Below are positions 25,530-34,750 of a DNA stretch of 64,000 bases, in pieces. Numbering within the stretch: position 1 is the stretch's first letter; every line of letters begins with the position of its first letter. This DNA comes from Stigmatella aurantiaca DW4/3-1 (GTDB taxonomy: Bacteria; Myxococcota; Myxococcia; Myxococcales; Myxococcaceae). The stretch covers positions 8,078,893 through 8,142,892 of the forward strand of contig NC_014623.1 of the NCBI RefSeq assembly GCF_000165485.1, written 5' to 3'. The notes beneath the pieces were generated by a model, which was not told the origin of the DNA, made no database searches, and worked only from the letters and a program-made list of their open reading frames with translations. Both the position numbers and the translations under genes were made by a program.

Positions 25530-27569
25530 CTACAGCGGGCACTGCCGATCCGTTTCGGGGCTGATCACACTGTCGCTGTCGATTTCGCATGGCTGCATGG
25601 ATCTCAAACGGACGGATCCAACCGCTCCGCCCCCACCACCGCCTGCCCCACCCTCGAGAATGAGGCCTCCTCCCGAACTCCCTTGAACAGGGGGCCGTGC
25701 TCGCGCGCCGCCCTTACCGCCATTTCCTCCGAACGAGCCTCCCCCCGCTCCACCATTGGCCTGAACGTCCGAGGAGCGCGGACCATCTTCTCCCTTGGCG
25801 CCAGGGTTCGCGTTTTCGCCTCCCCCTCCAGCCCCTCCTCCATTGGAGGTAAGCCGGACTCCACTGGAGAGGACCAGCCGGGAGGCTTCTAGAAGGACTT
25901 GGCCTCCGCTGCCGCCGCCGCCGCCCCCTCCTGCCTGATAGTCGGCCTTCTCACCGCCACCGCCCCCCCCACCGCTGGCAGTGACCCACGCACCCGCCGA
26001 GAGTGTTCCCGCGACGGAGATCTGGATCGCGCCTCCCCCCGCCCCACCTTTCCCCCCGTAGGAACTCCCTCCGTTTCCACCTGCACACCCTCCGAGGAGG
26101 AGGCCCGATGGCTCTAATCTGGCACCTTGGGCACCCCCTTCCCCATTGTAATACCCCCTTCCCCCCGGCTCCCCCGCGGTCCCCCCACCTGCCCCGCCGC
26201 CACCGCCTCCTGGCCCCAGATCGCCTCCGGCTCCCCCCTGCCGTGAACCACAAAATTGATTGCCTCCAGCCCCCGGAATCATTGCCGTTCCCGAGAGATG
26301 GCCGTTGGCGAGAATGTCTTTGGTCAACGTGGCATCTCCATACACAGCCAAGATGACTGGGCGAGTGCCGGCGAGCGTCCATGTTCCATCCAGGCGCACG
26401 CCTCTCACAGGAAGCACCACCACTTCGGGAGCCTGACTGCCCTGAGACACTTTAAATTCTTCAGGGGGACTGCTCACACAGCCCTCCGGGCTCCAGGGTT
26501 TCATCAGCCCAGGCGTTGAATCGAAGGTGACATCACACGTGATGGTGAGACTGGCGGCAATCTTGGCCTCAGGAATGGCATCCGGATCAAAGTGGCTCGG
26601 CACATAGGGGAAAGAACTGCAAGCCCCATCCGGAAAACGGCAAGTGCCCTTCTGATGACCTCCCCGTGTGCATTCTGTGTTCACCTTGGATGGGTCCAGT
26701 TCCTCCATGCAGTTATTCAGCGCTGTGCAACCTCCTGTGATTCGGCGGCAGCTGCTGGAGGGCGTGCAGGGTGTCTCCTGGCCCTCACAAACCCCGGAGG
26801 CATTGCACTGGTCGATCACGGTGCAGTCCTTGCCATCGTCACATGCGGTCGCAACCGGCTTGGACGCATAGACGCATTGGCCATTGGCCGTGTTGCATGT
26901 CCCTGCTGCCTCATGACAAACCGTCGGCGGCGAGTTGCATACCTTGCTCTTTCCCAAGCAGCGGGCGTCTGGTTCGCACGTGTCCTCCGTGGTGCACGGA
27001 TCGCCGTCATCACATGACTTGCTGAGACACTTTGAATCCAAGCAGCCTTGGAATCCGTTACAATCGAAGTCCACTCTGACGCTGCACTTCTCGGCAGCCC
27101 CTGGATACACGTCGTCGCGCTCGTCATCGCAGTCCGCGTTCGCGAGCCCTTCCAGCGCGATGTAGGTATCGCCATCCTTGTCCTGTGCTTGGAGCACGGC
27201 CTCAAACGAGGCGAACTCTCCCCTGGGAACCTCCACGGGTCCGTTCGAGGAACGTGTCTCCACCCTGTCTCCCGCACACCCCTCAATGGAGATCTCTTGG
27301 TACGAGGACACCTCCAGCATCAGTTCCTGCCCCCATTCTGGCTTCCGGAACACCGCGACGCGGACTTCCTTGGCGTCCACGTCCTGGAACTTCTCCCGGG
27401 GGATGTCCGTCCTGGCCTCATGGCCCTGCCCATCCCGGGCGAGGACGCGGACACAGGCAGGAACGTAAGTGCCGTACTTGACCAAGACCCGGATGGCTCC
27501 CTCCGCAGGTTCCTTCTCGCGGCAGGCAGCAAGACTCAGCAGCAGTCCCCAAACACAGGCTCGATACAT
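25530..27569 (-). CDS. MopE-like Cys-rich, Gly-rich lipoprotein
   Basis: A 679-residue surface lipoprotein with signal MYRACVWGLLLSLAAC. Residues about 125-175 match the putative metal-binding (MopE) motif: DKDGDTYIALEG ... ADCDDERDDVYPGAAEKC ... DFDCNG. Cys repeats of Dictyostelium-CTDC type follow (CDDGDPCTTEDTC, CDDGKDCTVIDQC). The last 250 residues are extremely Gly-rich with short hydrophobic strands (GAIQISVAGTLS, GGQVLLEASRLVLSS). Its codons show more A/T in third positions than the flanking genes, suggesting more recent acquisition or relaxed selection. Likely exposed on the cell surface; calcium or other metal binding is inferred. Divergent from the EEP nuclease gene. Confidence 0.82.
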   Translation of the reverse strand: MYRACVWGLLLSLAACREKEPAEGAIRVLVKYGTYVPACVRVLARDGQGHEARTDIPREKFQDVDAKEVRVAVFRKPEWGQELMLEVSSYQEISIEGCAGDRVETRSSNGPVEVPRGEFASFEAVLQAQDKDGDTYIALEGLANADCDDERDDVYPGAAEKCSVRVDFDCNGFQGCLDSKCLSKSCDDGDPCTTEDTCEPDARCLGKSKVCNSPPTVCHEAAGTCNTANGQCVYASKPVATACDDGKDCTVIDQCNASGVCEGQETPCTPSSSCRRITGGCTALNNCMEELDPSKVNTECTRGGHQKGTCRFPDGACSSFPYVPSHFDPDAIPEAKIAASLTITCDVTFDSTPGLMKPWSPEGCVSSPPEEFKVSQGSQAPEVVVLPVRGVRLDGTWTLAGTRPVILAVYGDATLTKDILANGHLSGTAMIPGAGGNQFCGSRQGGAGGDLGPGGGGGGAGGGTAGEPGGRGYYNGEGGAQGARLEPSGLLLGGCAGGNGGSSYGGKGGAGGGAIQISVAGTLSAGAWVTASGGGGGGGEKADYQAGGGGGGGSGGQVLLEASRLVLSSGVRLTSNGGGAGGGGENANPGAKGEDGPRSSDVQANGGAGGGSFGGNGGKGGARARPPVQGSSGGGLILEGGAGGGGGGAVGSVRLRSMQPCEIDSDSVISPETDRQCPL

Positions 27570-27628
27570 GGGCTCAGTCTAGCCTACCTTGACTCAAGCC
27601 CAGCCGATGGTTCCTCCTGAAGCCCCCC

Positions 27629-28954
27629 ATGCACGCACGCCCCCTTCTCCTCCTCCTCCCTGTCCTCGTGACCACCCTCACTCACTGTGCACCGCCCGAT
27701 GCCGCCGAGCCGGTCCCACAACCCGGCGAGAGCCTCCAAGGCCTCACCGCGGGAGGCGGCTTGCGGTTCATGACCTACAACATCAAGCACGCCGAACTCA
27801 GCAGCCTGGAGGCCATCGCGAGCGTCATCAACGCCCAAGCCCCGGACGTGGTGGCCCTCCAGGAGGTCGACGTCCTCACCGTGCGCTCCAACAGGGTGGA
27901 TCAGGCCGCCCGGCTGGGTCAGCTCACCGGCCTGTCGCATGCCTTCATTCCCTCGCTGACCAGCTATGACTCGGGCCAGTACGGGTTGGCGATCCTGTCC
28001 CGTTACCCCATCCGCTCCGCCCAGCGCCTCCCGCTCCGCTCGGCCGCCGAGCAGCGTGTCCTCGCCCTCTTCGAGGTGGAGCTGGCGCCCTCACGCCTCA
28101 TCCCCGTGGGGGTCACCCACTTCGGTACCACCGGCGCCACGGAGCGCGTGCAGCAGGCCGAGGACATCAAGGCGGCCCTCGCCGGAAAGCCGTGGGCCCT
28201 GCTCGGCGGAGACCTCAACGCCAGCCCTTCCGAGTCCAGCATCTCCAGCCTCCTCCAGCAGTTCACCGACGCCTGGGCCCGGGGCGGCTCGGGCAGTGGC
28301 TACACCCACTCGGCCACCCTGCCCACCAAGCGCATCGATTACGTCCTGCTCGGCTCCGCATGGACCTCCCCGCTCACCGCCAGCGTCGTGAACGCGCCCT
28401 CCCAATCCGACCACCGCCCGCTCGCCGCCACGCTCATCCTTCCGTGGAGCCAGACCTTCTTCGGAGACCGTGTCCCAGGCACCGCCGTCCAAGACGACAC
28501 CCGCGCGGTGGAAGTAGGCGTCCGGTTCCGCAGCAATGTCAGCGGCACCATCGAGGCCCTCCGGTTCTACCGGGGCACGGGCAACGCCAACGGCTACGTC
28601 GCCCACCTTTGGACCAGCACGGGCACCCTCTTGGCCCAGGTTCCCGTGAAGGATGGGCGCATCCCCGGATGGCAGGAGGCGCCGCTTCCCGCTCCCATCT
28701 CCGTCTCCGCGGGGTCGACCTATGTGGTCTCGTATTACACGTCCAATGGGCAGTTCGCCCGGGACGTCTCGGGGCTGACGAACGCAGTGGTCAGCGGCAA
28801 CCTCACGGCGCCTGGCAGCGCCAGCGTCGGTGGAAACGGCGTCTTCGTCTACGCGGCCGGAGGCGGATTCCCAACGAGTTCCTATAAAGATGCCAACTAT
28901 TGGGTCGACGTCCGCTTCAAGCCCTCCTCCTCCGCGGCAGCCCTTCTTCCATGA
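27629..28954 (+). CDS. Secreted endonuclease/exonuclease/phosphatase with DUF4082 domain
   Basis: A 441-residue lipoprotein (signal PLLLLLPVLVTTLTHC). The EEP catalytic domain has RFMTYNIKHAE, VVALQEVD, LLGGDLNASP and the final SDHRPLAATLIL with the catalytic Asp-His, as in DNase I-like enzymes and sphingomyelinases. From about residue 270 a DUF4082 beta-sandwich domain (TRAVEVGVRFRSNVSGTIEALRFYRG ... YVVSYYTSNGQFA) probably binds carbohydrate. The substrate could be DNA, lipid or phosphoester. The stop overlaps the next start (ATGA at 28951-28954). Confidence 0.88.
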   Translation: MHARPLLLLLPVLVTTLTHCAPPDAAEPVPQPGESLQGLTAGGGLRFMTYNIKHAELSSLEAIASVINAQAPDVVALQEVDVLTVRSNRVDQAARLGQLTGLSHAFIPSLTSYDSGQYGLAILSRYPIRSAQRLPLRSAAEQRVLALFEVELAPSRLIPVGVTHFGTTGATERVQQAEDIKAALAGKPWALLGGDLNASPSESSISSLLQQFTDAWARGGSGSGYTHSATLPTKRIDYVLLGSAWTSPLTASVVNAPSQSDHRPLAATLILPWSQTFFGDRVPGTAVQDDTRAVEVGVRFRSNVSGTIEALRFYRGTGNANGYVAHLWTSTGTLLAQVPVKDGRIPGWQEAPLPAPISVSAGSTYVVSYYTSNGQFARDVSGLTNAVVSGNLTAPGSASVGGNGVFVYAAGGGFPTSSYKDANYWVDVRFKPSSSAAALLP

Positions 28955-29853
28955 CCTCACACGCCGGACAGTTCCTTCGCCTCCATGACGTTGAGCTTTG
29001 GTACGAGGACAGGGGCACACCGGCCGCTCCGCCCCTCCTGCTGCTGATGGGCAATGGATGCAGCTCCGTGTTCTGGCCCGAGCCGTTTGTCGCCCGCCTC
29101 GTGAGCGGAGGCCGGCGCGTCATCCGCTTCGACTACCGCGACACGGGCCGCTCCTCGCATTTCGACTTCGACCAGGCACCCTACAGCCTCGATGACATCG
29201 AGCGGGATGTGCTCGGGCTGCTGGCGCACCTGGGCCTCCAGAAGGCCCATTGCGTGGGATTGTCCATGGGAGGCTTCCTGGCGCAGCGAATGGCCATCCG
29301 GCACCCCTCCCGCGTTGCATCGCTGGCCAGCATGATGTCCACGCCGGACTATGCCGTGCTGCTTCACACCTTCATTGGAGGCGAAGCCCCCACGTCCGGA
29401 CTCCCCCCTCCCCGCAAAGACTGGCTCGAGGCGCTCTCGAAAATCCCGCCAGGGCTGTCCCCGCTGGAGCTGTCGGTGGAGAGCTGGCGGCTGGCCAATG
29501 GAAGCCGGGCCCCGTTCGACGCGGACGCCTGGCGAGACCTCCAGCGGCTCGCCGACGCGTGGGGCGATGACTCCCGCGCCGGAGACCATCACCGGCGTGC
29601 CTGCGAGCGCATCACGGACAAGAACCTGCTGGGCGCGCTGCGGCACGTCACGGCACCTTGCCTGTTCATCCAGGGCTCGGAGGATCCGATCTTCGTGCCC
29701 GCGCACGCCGAGGCAGCAGCCCAAGCGGTGCCGGGCGCCAAGCTGCGCATCGTCGATGGAATGGGACACGCCCTCAGCCCTGCTTTTTTTGAACTCCTGG
29801 CCGACGCCCTCCTGGAGCACACCCAGGACCCGGTGGCCCCCCGGGGGCCGTGA
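28951..29853 (+). CDS. Alpha/beta hydrolase
   Basis: A 300-residue alpha/beta-fold hydrolase with the oxyanion region LLLLMGNGCSSVFW, nucleophile Ser105 in VGLSMGGF, Asp245 in QGSEDPIF and His273 in GMGHALSP, a complete triad. The architecture is that of esterases and haloperoxidase-like hydrolases; the substrate is unknown. The start at 28951 overlaps the stop of the secreted nuclease gene, so the two are coupled, although this protein has no export signal. The sensor kinase gene begins 12 bp after its stop. Confidence 0.9.
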   Translation: MTSHAGQFLRLHDVELWYEDRGTPAAPPLLLLMGNGCSSVFWPEPFVARLVSGGRRVIRFDYRDTGRSSHFDFDQAPYSLDDIERDVLGLLAHLGLQKAHCVGLSMGGFLAQRMAIRHPSRVASLASMMSTPDYAVLLHTFIGGEAPTSGLPPPRKDWLEALSKIPPGLSPLELSVESWRLANGSRAPFDADAWRDLQRLADAWGDDSRAGDHHRRACERITDKNLLGALRHVTAPCLFIQGSEDPIFVPAHAEAAAQAVPGAKLRIVDGMGHALSPAFFELLADALLEHTQDPVAPRGP

Positions 29854-29865
29854 TACGCTCGACCC

Positions 29866-31062
29866 GTGACTTCCGGCATATGGCCTCCTGAGCACACCCC
29901 TGCTACTGCTCGTGGAAGGCGTTCCGTCACACTGGCCTCCCCGCGTCCCCCTCCGCTCCTCTTCCTCGCCGGAATCATGATGTGGGTCTCCGCTGGCTAC
30001 TCTCCCGTGGGAGAACTGCTCTTCGACCCGGCGAGCCGGGCGGAGCCCGCCATGCAGCTCTGGCTCCTCTGCTTCCTCACCTTCGGCGGGGCCTTCTGGT
30101 GCACCGTGCGAGGCCAGGGCCAAGGAGCGGTTTGGCTCTTGGGGCTTCAGACCGCCGCGGCCCTGGGCGCCCTCGCCACCGGTCACGATGGTTCCGAAGG
30201 GGTGCTCCTGTGCGTCATCGCCGCACAAACCCCTTACTTCCTGCCCTCACGGCGGGCCACCCAGTGGGTGGTGGGAATGGCCCTTCTGTCCGCGGCCGTG
30301 TACTTCGCCACCCTCCCGCTCGAAACCGCGGTGCCGACGGCGGCCCTGTTCACGGGCTTCATGGGGTTCACGGCCATGGTGGCCCGCATCCAGCAGCGAG
30401 AAGCCCAGGGGCGCCGCGAGCTGGCCCGGCTGCACACGGAGCTCAAGGCCGCCCAGGTGCTGCTTGCCGACCGCGAGCGCGAGCAAGAACGGCTGCGAAT
30501 CGCCCGCGAGCTGCATGACTCGCTCGGCCACCACCTCACCGCCCTCTCCCTCAACCTGGAGGCCGCCTCACACACCGTCACGGGCCCTGGCGAGGAGCAT
30601 GTCCGGCGAGCCCGCACGGTGGCCCGGACCCTCCTGGGCGAGGTCCGCGAGGTGGTGTCCTCCATGCGCGATGGGCCCTCGCAGCTGGGTCCTTCGTTGC
30701 AAGCGCTCGCACAGGGGGTTCCCGGGCTCGACGTGCACCTCCAGGTCCCCGACAAGCTCTCCATCAACGACCCGGTCGCGGCCCAGTCCGTGTTCCGCTG
30801 TGTCCAGGAAGTCATCACCAACACGCTGCGGCACGCTTCGGCGAAGAACCTCTGGATCGACGTCGTCTCCACCGAGGAGGGCGGCATCCAGGTTCACGCC
30901 CGGGATGATGGAAAGGGCGCCGCCACGCTCAAGCCCGGCGCGGGGATCACCGGCATGCAGGAGCGCTTTGCCCTGCTGGGAGGAAAGGTGGAGCTGCGCC
31001 CTGCGGGAGGACAGGGGATGGAGCTGGTGGCCTGGCTGCCCGCACGAGGAGACGACCGATGA
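29866..31062 (+). CDS. NarL-type sensor histidine kinase
   Basis: A 398-residue kinase with about five transmembrane segments (residues 31-170) and no large periplasmic loop, then a coiled coil and a HisKA_3 dimerisation box with the phospho-acceptor His217 (ARELHDSLGHHLTAL). The ATPase domain has the N-box QEVITNTLRHA and DDGKGA. This is the LiaS/DesK-like organisation, sensing within or near the membrane. The start is a GTG at 29866. The last codons overlap the response regulator ATG (31059-31062), so the pair is a cognate two-component system. Confidence 0.9.
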   Translation: MTSGIWPPEHTPATARGRRSVTLASPRPPPLLFLAGIMMWVSAGYSPVGELLFDPASRAEPAMQLWLLCFLTFGGAFWCTVRGQGQGAVWLLGLQTAAALGALATGHDGSEGVLLCVIAAQTPYFLPSRRATQWVVGMALLSAAVYFATLPLETAVPTAALFTGFMGFTAMVARIQQREAQGRRELARLHTELKAAQVLLADREREQERLRIARELHDSLGHHLTALSLNLEAASHTVTGPGEEHVRRARTVARTLLGEVREVVSSMRDGPSQLGPSLQALAQGVPGLDVHLQVPDKLSINDPVAAQSVFRCVQEVITNTLRHASAKNLWIDVVSTEEGGIQVHARDDGKGAATLKPGAGITGMQERFALLGGKVELRPAGGQGMELVAWLPARGDDR

Positions 31063-31700
31063 TCAACATCGTCTTGGTGGATGACCACGCCCTCATCCGA
31101 GAGGGCATCCGCAGCCTGCTGGAGTTCACCCCGGACCTGCATGTCGTGGGGGAGGCCTCCGATGGCGAGGAAGCCGTGAAGCGTGTGCGGGAGCTATCCC
31201 CGGACGTGGTGTTGATGGACGTGCGGATGCCGCGCATGACCGGCCTGGAGGCGCTGCGCGCGATGCGCCGCGAGGCCCCGGAGCGCCGCGTGGTGCTGCT
31301 CACCACCTTCGATGAGGACTCCGTGGTGGTCGAGGCGCTGCGGGCGGGCGTCAAGGGCTTCCTCCTCAAGGACGTGACGCGCGATCAGCTCGCGGATGCC
31401 ATCCGCCGGGTAGCGAACGGCGAGACGCTGCTGCCGCCCGGAGTCGCCGAGCGTGTGCAGCGCGGTTTCACGGAAGTGCCGCAGGAGTTTCCCCATGCCG
31501 AGCTTCCGGAAGGGCTCACGCGCCGGGAGCTGGAGGTCATGCGCCTCATTGCCCGTGGCCTGAGCAACCGGGAGATCGCCACGGTGCTAGGCACCGCCGA
31601 GGGGACGGTCAAGAACCAGACGTCCAACATCCTCGCCAAGCTGGGCGTCCGAGACCGGACCCGGGCGGTCCTCCGGGCCATGGAGCTGGGGTGTCTCTAA
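31059..31700 (+). CDS. NarL/LuxR-family response regulator
   Basis: A 213-residue regulator. The receiver domain has the acidic pair VDDH, phospho-acceptor Asp54 (VVLMDVRMP), Thr in LLTTFDE and Lys in FLLKDV. The C-terminal LuxR-type helix-turn-helix is LTRRELEVMRLIARGLSNREIATVLGTAEGTVKNQTSNILAKLGVRDRTRAV. It is coupled by ATGA overlap to the sensor kinase before it. The pair follows the EEP nuclease and hydrolase genes closely and may control them or a distant target. Confidence 0.93.
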   Translation: MINIVLVDDHALIREGIRSLLEFTPDLHVVGEASDGEEAVKRVRELSPDVVLMDVRMPRMTGLEALRAMRREAPERRVVLLTTFDEDSVVVEALRAGVKGFLLKDVTRDQLADAIRRVANGETLLPPGVAERVQRGFTEVPQEFPHAELPEGLTRRELEVMRLIARGLSNREIATVLGTAEGTVKNQTSNILAKLGVRDRTRAVLRAMELGCL

Positions 31701-31789
31701 GTGCTCGGCCATCGAGAATGAACACCCTCCCCCCCTGTCAGCCCCAGGTGGTGTGATGGCCCTGTCTGAAGCAAGGAGGGGGGAGGGAC

Positions 31790-32992
31790 ATGGAATGGTC
31801 GGGGCTCGTCGGACGAGTGGAGCAGGACCTGGAGCGGGTGATTTCGCAAGGCCTGCTGCCCCAGGATGGCTTTCTTCCCTCGGAAAACTCGCTGGCCAAG
31901 CACTACGGACTTTCACGCAGCACCGTCCGTGAAGCACTGAAGCGACTGGCCGCCAGAGCGTTGATTGAGCAGCACCCGGGCCGCCGCAGCCGAGCCCTCC
32001 CCTTGGAGGGGGCGGTGACCCTGGAGAACCTGGGAGTGGTGCTGGAGGGCCCGGGCGCCGCTCAACCGGAGAGACGCAAGCTGCTGGAAGGCTTTCTGGC
32101 CCTCAAGCGAGAGACGGCTGTGGAACTGCTGGCGGCGTGTTGCCAGCAGGCCTCTGCCAGGGACTTGGACACGCTGGCAGGCCTGTGCTTCGAGTTGGCG
32201 GAGGAGGCCCGCTGGGGCGAACACCCCGGCAGGTGGGCGGAGCTGGAGTTCGCGTTGCTGAGGCAGGCGGCCCGCGCGGTGGAGCGTCCCGGACAGGCAC
32301 TGCTGCTGCAGTCGCTGGAGCGCTCGTACCGAGGAATGGCCCGGTGGCTGGTGCCCCACCTGAATGCGCAGGCCACTCGGCAGTGGGCACTCTGTGCGCT
32401 GCACGCCCTGGCAGCCAAGGATGCGCAGCCCCTGCGCCAGGAACTGCCCGCCTTGCTCCAGGCGAGCGATGGGCACCTGCTCGCAGGCCTCCCACCCCTG
32501 CAGGAACCAAGGGGGTCGTCACTGTCCCCACTTTGTGCAGACACAGTCCCCTCTCACCCCACCTCAGAGCCTGAGGACGCCACGGCGAGGCTGTCGGAGG
32601 CGAATCGTCCCATCCAGTCTGCTTGCCAGACAGGTTTGAGCCAACGGCCGCCCACGGGGGGCCTCTCACCCGAGGCCCCCTCCTCTGACGCACGCACCCC
32701 TCTGGTCGAGGGGGCTCCCAGCACGAATGTCCCTCAGGGCCAGGAAGCGTCGCGAAGGGTTCCGCCTGGCCACCAGGAGCGACCGTCCCAAGCTCCGGTT
32801 GGCTCGGGCTCTGGGGTTGAACGCCTGAACAGAGAGGGCGGACACCTCCTGCTGGATGGAACGGCGGAGGGTGAACACGGTGGAGCATGCATGGCTGGGC
32901 ACGCGGGGCTCGTGACTGGCCATCGAGTGTCTGAAGAGGGGCAGGGTGGAACGGGTGCTGCTGGCGTGCGCGGTCGCTCTTCTCCCTGTTGA
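31790..32992 (+). CDS. GntR/FadR-type regulator with long low-complexity tail
   Basis: The first 240 residues look like a FadR-type GntR regulator. The winged helix is LPSENSLAKHYGLSRSTVREALKRLAARALIEQHPGRRSRA (residues 28-69), followed by an all-helical Ala/Leu/Glu-rich effector-type domain. Residues 240-400 are Pro/Ser/Gly/Glu-rich with no fold evident and may be translated spacer. GGAGGGGGGAGGG lies before the ATG. Typical FadR-type proteins end near residue 240, so either the stop was lost or the tail is functional. No adjacent metabolic operon identifies an effector. Confidence 0.65.
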   Translation: MEWSGLVGRVEQDLERVISQGLLPQDGFLPSENSLAKHYGLSRSTVREALKRLAARALIEQHPGRRSRALPLEGAVTLENLGVVLEGPGAAQPERRKLLEGFLALKRETAVELLAACCQQASARDLDTLAGLCFELAEEARWGEHPGRWAELEFALLRQAARAVERPGQALLLQSLERSYRGMARWLVPHLNAQATRQWALCALHALAAKDAQPLRQELPALLQASDGHLLAGLPPLQEPRGSSLSPLCADTVPSHPTSEPEDATARLSEANRPIQSACQTGLSQRPPTGGLSPEAPSSDARTPLVEGAPSTNVPQGQEASRRVPPGHQERPSQAPVGSGSGVERLNREGGHLLLDGTAEGEHGGACMAGHAGLVTGHRVSEEGQGGTGAAGVRGRSSPC

Positions 32993-33082
32993 CAGGGTCG
33001 CTTGAATGCCACCCACCAGCAGGTGCTCAACATCCATGTCCGGGAGCTTAGTCTGATAAGAGCCCCTCCTGTGCAAGCGGCC

Positions 33083-34750
33083 GTGACGTATTTCGATCCG
33101 CAGCCAGCTCCGGCTGAGGTGCCCTCGTGTCTCGCGAACCCGTTCGCCGAGGGCCCCACCCACCCGCTGGCCCGCCGCGCTGCCGAGGCGTTGCAATCGC
33201 GCCTGCGCCACGGAGACCTCTCGGCCGGACTCCGTCTCGAGGACCTCGAGGAACCGGGACGCGGCAAGATGTTCGGCGTGCTGGCCGTGGCGGCGCCCGA
33301 TGGGCGCATCGGCTACCTCTGCGGCTTCTCGGGCATGCTCGATGGCCGCTGGCACATCGATGGGTTTGCGCCACCGCTCTTCGATGAGGCCGCGCGCGCG
33401 GCCTTCTGGCCCGCGGGCGAAGCCGAGCTGCGCACCCTGGACAGCGCTCATGCGGAGTTGCTCCAAGGCGCCGAGGCCGTTGCGCTCCGCACGCGCCTCG
33501 ACGCGCTGACCACGCGCCACGGCGCCAGCACCGCCGCACTTCGGGAGCGCCACGAAGCGAACCGCCGTCTCCGCCACGACGCCCGTCAACATCTGGCCGA
33601 GCGGATGATGGAGGAGGACGCGCGGCGGGCCGCGCTTCACGCGCTCGGCCAGGAGAGCCGCGCCGACGCCGATGAGCGCCGCCGGCTGGACGCCGCGTAC
33701 CAACAGGATCGAGAGGTTCTGGTGTCGGCACTCCGGGCGATCGATGCGCGCCGCGCCGCGATCGAGCACCTGCGCGCCGAGCGCTCCAGGCAGCTCTGGC
33801 AGCAGATTGCCTACAACTACGTCATTCCGAACGCTCGCGGCGAGGAGCAACCCTTGGGCGCCCTGTTCGCCCCCGAGCCTCCCCCCGGCGGCGCGGGAGA
33901 CTGCGCCGCGCCCAAGCTCCTGGCGCAGGCCTACCGCCACCACCTGAAACCGCTGGCCCTCGCCGAGTTCTGGTGGGGGGCCCCTCCCCTCACCGGTGAA
34001 CGGCACTCGGGCCTGTACTACCCGGCCTGCCACAGCAAGTGTGGCGGGGTCTTGCCCTACATGCTGGAGGGCCTGCGGGTGGATCCCCCCCTCCCGCCTG
34101 GAAAGACCCCCAGCGAGGGGGATGCGCTGCGGCTCGTCTATGAAGATCCCTGGCTGCTCGCCGTCGACAAACCCTGTGGCCTCCTGTCCGTCCCTGGCCG
34201 CCACTCGCCGCAGAGAGACTCGGTGCTCACCCGCCTGCGGCGGCGCGCTCCGGAAGCGCCCGAGCCGCTCATCGTCCACCCCCTCGAGAGCGACACCTCC
34301 GGGCTCCTGCTCGCCACCAAGGACGCGGAGACCCACGCGGCCCTCCAGCGTCAATTCGCACGGAAGGAGGCGGACAAGCACTACATCGCCTGGCTCGAAG
34401 GCCCCGTTCTGGGAGACCACGGCGTCATCGAGCTGCCCCTCCGGGCCCACCCAGAGGAGCGCCCCCGCCAGATCGTCGATCCCGTCCACGGCAAGCGCGC
34501 CGTCACGGAATGGCGCGTCCTGCGGAGACGCGGCCCCCAGACCCAGGTGTCATTCCTGCCCCGCACGGGCCACCCCCACCAGCTTCGCGTCCATGCCGCG
34601 CACCCGCTCGGCCTCGGTGCTCCAATCGCCGGCGACCGGCTCTACGGAAGCAGCGGCGGCACGCGCCTGATGCTCCACGCCGAATCGCTGACGGTCCTCC
34701 ATCCTCGCACGGGCGAGCGCCTCCACCTCGAATGCCCGGCGCCCTTCTGA
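33083..34750 (+). CDS. RluA-family pseudouridine synthase-like protein with Asp-to-Glu catalytic change
   Basis: A 555-residue protein. The N-terminal 320 residues include a long charged helical region. The C-terminus is an RluA-type synthase domain: DPWLLAVDKPCGLLSVPGR, ATKDAETHAALQRQFARKEADKHYIAWLEG, FLPRTGHPHQLRVHAAHPLG and PIAGDRLYG are all typical. The catalytic motif HRLDxxTSG instead reads HPLESDTSG (399-407), with Glu402 in place of the Asp essential in known members and Pro for Arg. The GTG at 33083 is my start choice; a TTG at 33002 is in frame but gives an atypical leader. Activity is doubtful. Confidence 0.8.
   Translation: MTYFDPQPAPAEVPSCLANPFAEGPTHPLARRAAEALQSRLRHGDLSAGLRLEDLEEPGRGKMFGVLAVAAPDGRIGYLCGFSGMLDGRWHIDGFAPPLFDEAARAAFWPAGEAELRTLDSAHAELLQGAEAVALRTRLDALTTRHGASTAALRERHEANRRLRHDARQHLAERMMEEDARRAALHALGQESRADADERRRLDAAYQQDREVLVSALRAIDARRAAIEHLRAERSRQLWQQIAYNYVIPNARGEEQPLGALFAPEPPPGGAGDCAAPKLLAQAYRHHLKPLALAEFWWGAPPLTGERHSGLYYPACHSKCGGVLPYMLEGLRVDPPLPPGKTPSEGDALRLVYEDPWLLAVDKPCGLLSVPGRHSPQRDSVLTRLRRRAPEAPEPLIVHPLESDTSGLLLATKDAETHAALQRQFARKEADKHYIAWLEGPVLGDHGVIELPLRAHPEERPRQIVDPVHGKRAVTEWRVLRRRGPQTQVSFLPRTGHPHQLRVHAAHPLGLGAPIAGDRLYGSSGGTRLMLHAESLTVLHPRTGERLHLECPAPF

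Noticed and set aside
31707-32937. Direct repeat GGCCATCGAG at 31707-31716 and 32928-32937 flanking the GntR-like gene
   Set aside because: A 10-bp repeat within 1.2 kb is likely by chance, and no terminal inverted repeats lie inside it, so a transposon insertion is not supported.
32666-34489. 607-codon minus-strand open frame across the pseudouridine synthase gene
   Set aside because: Antisense to RluA-type motifs; no domain seen in its translation, including the part over the GntR tail.
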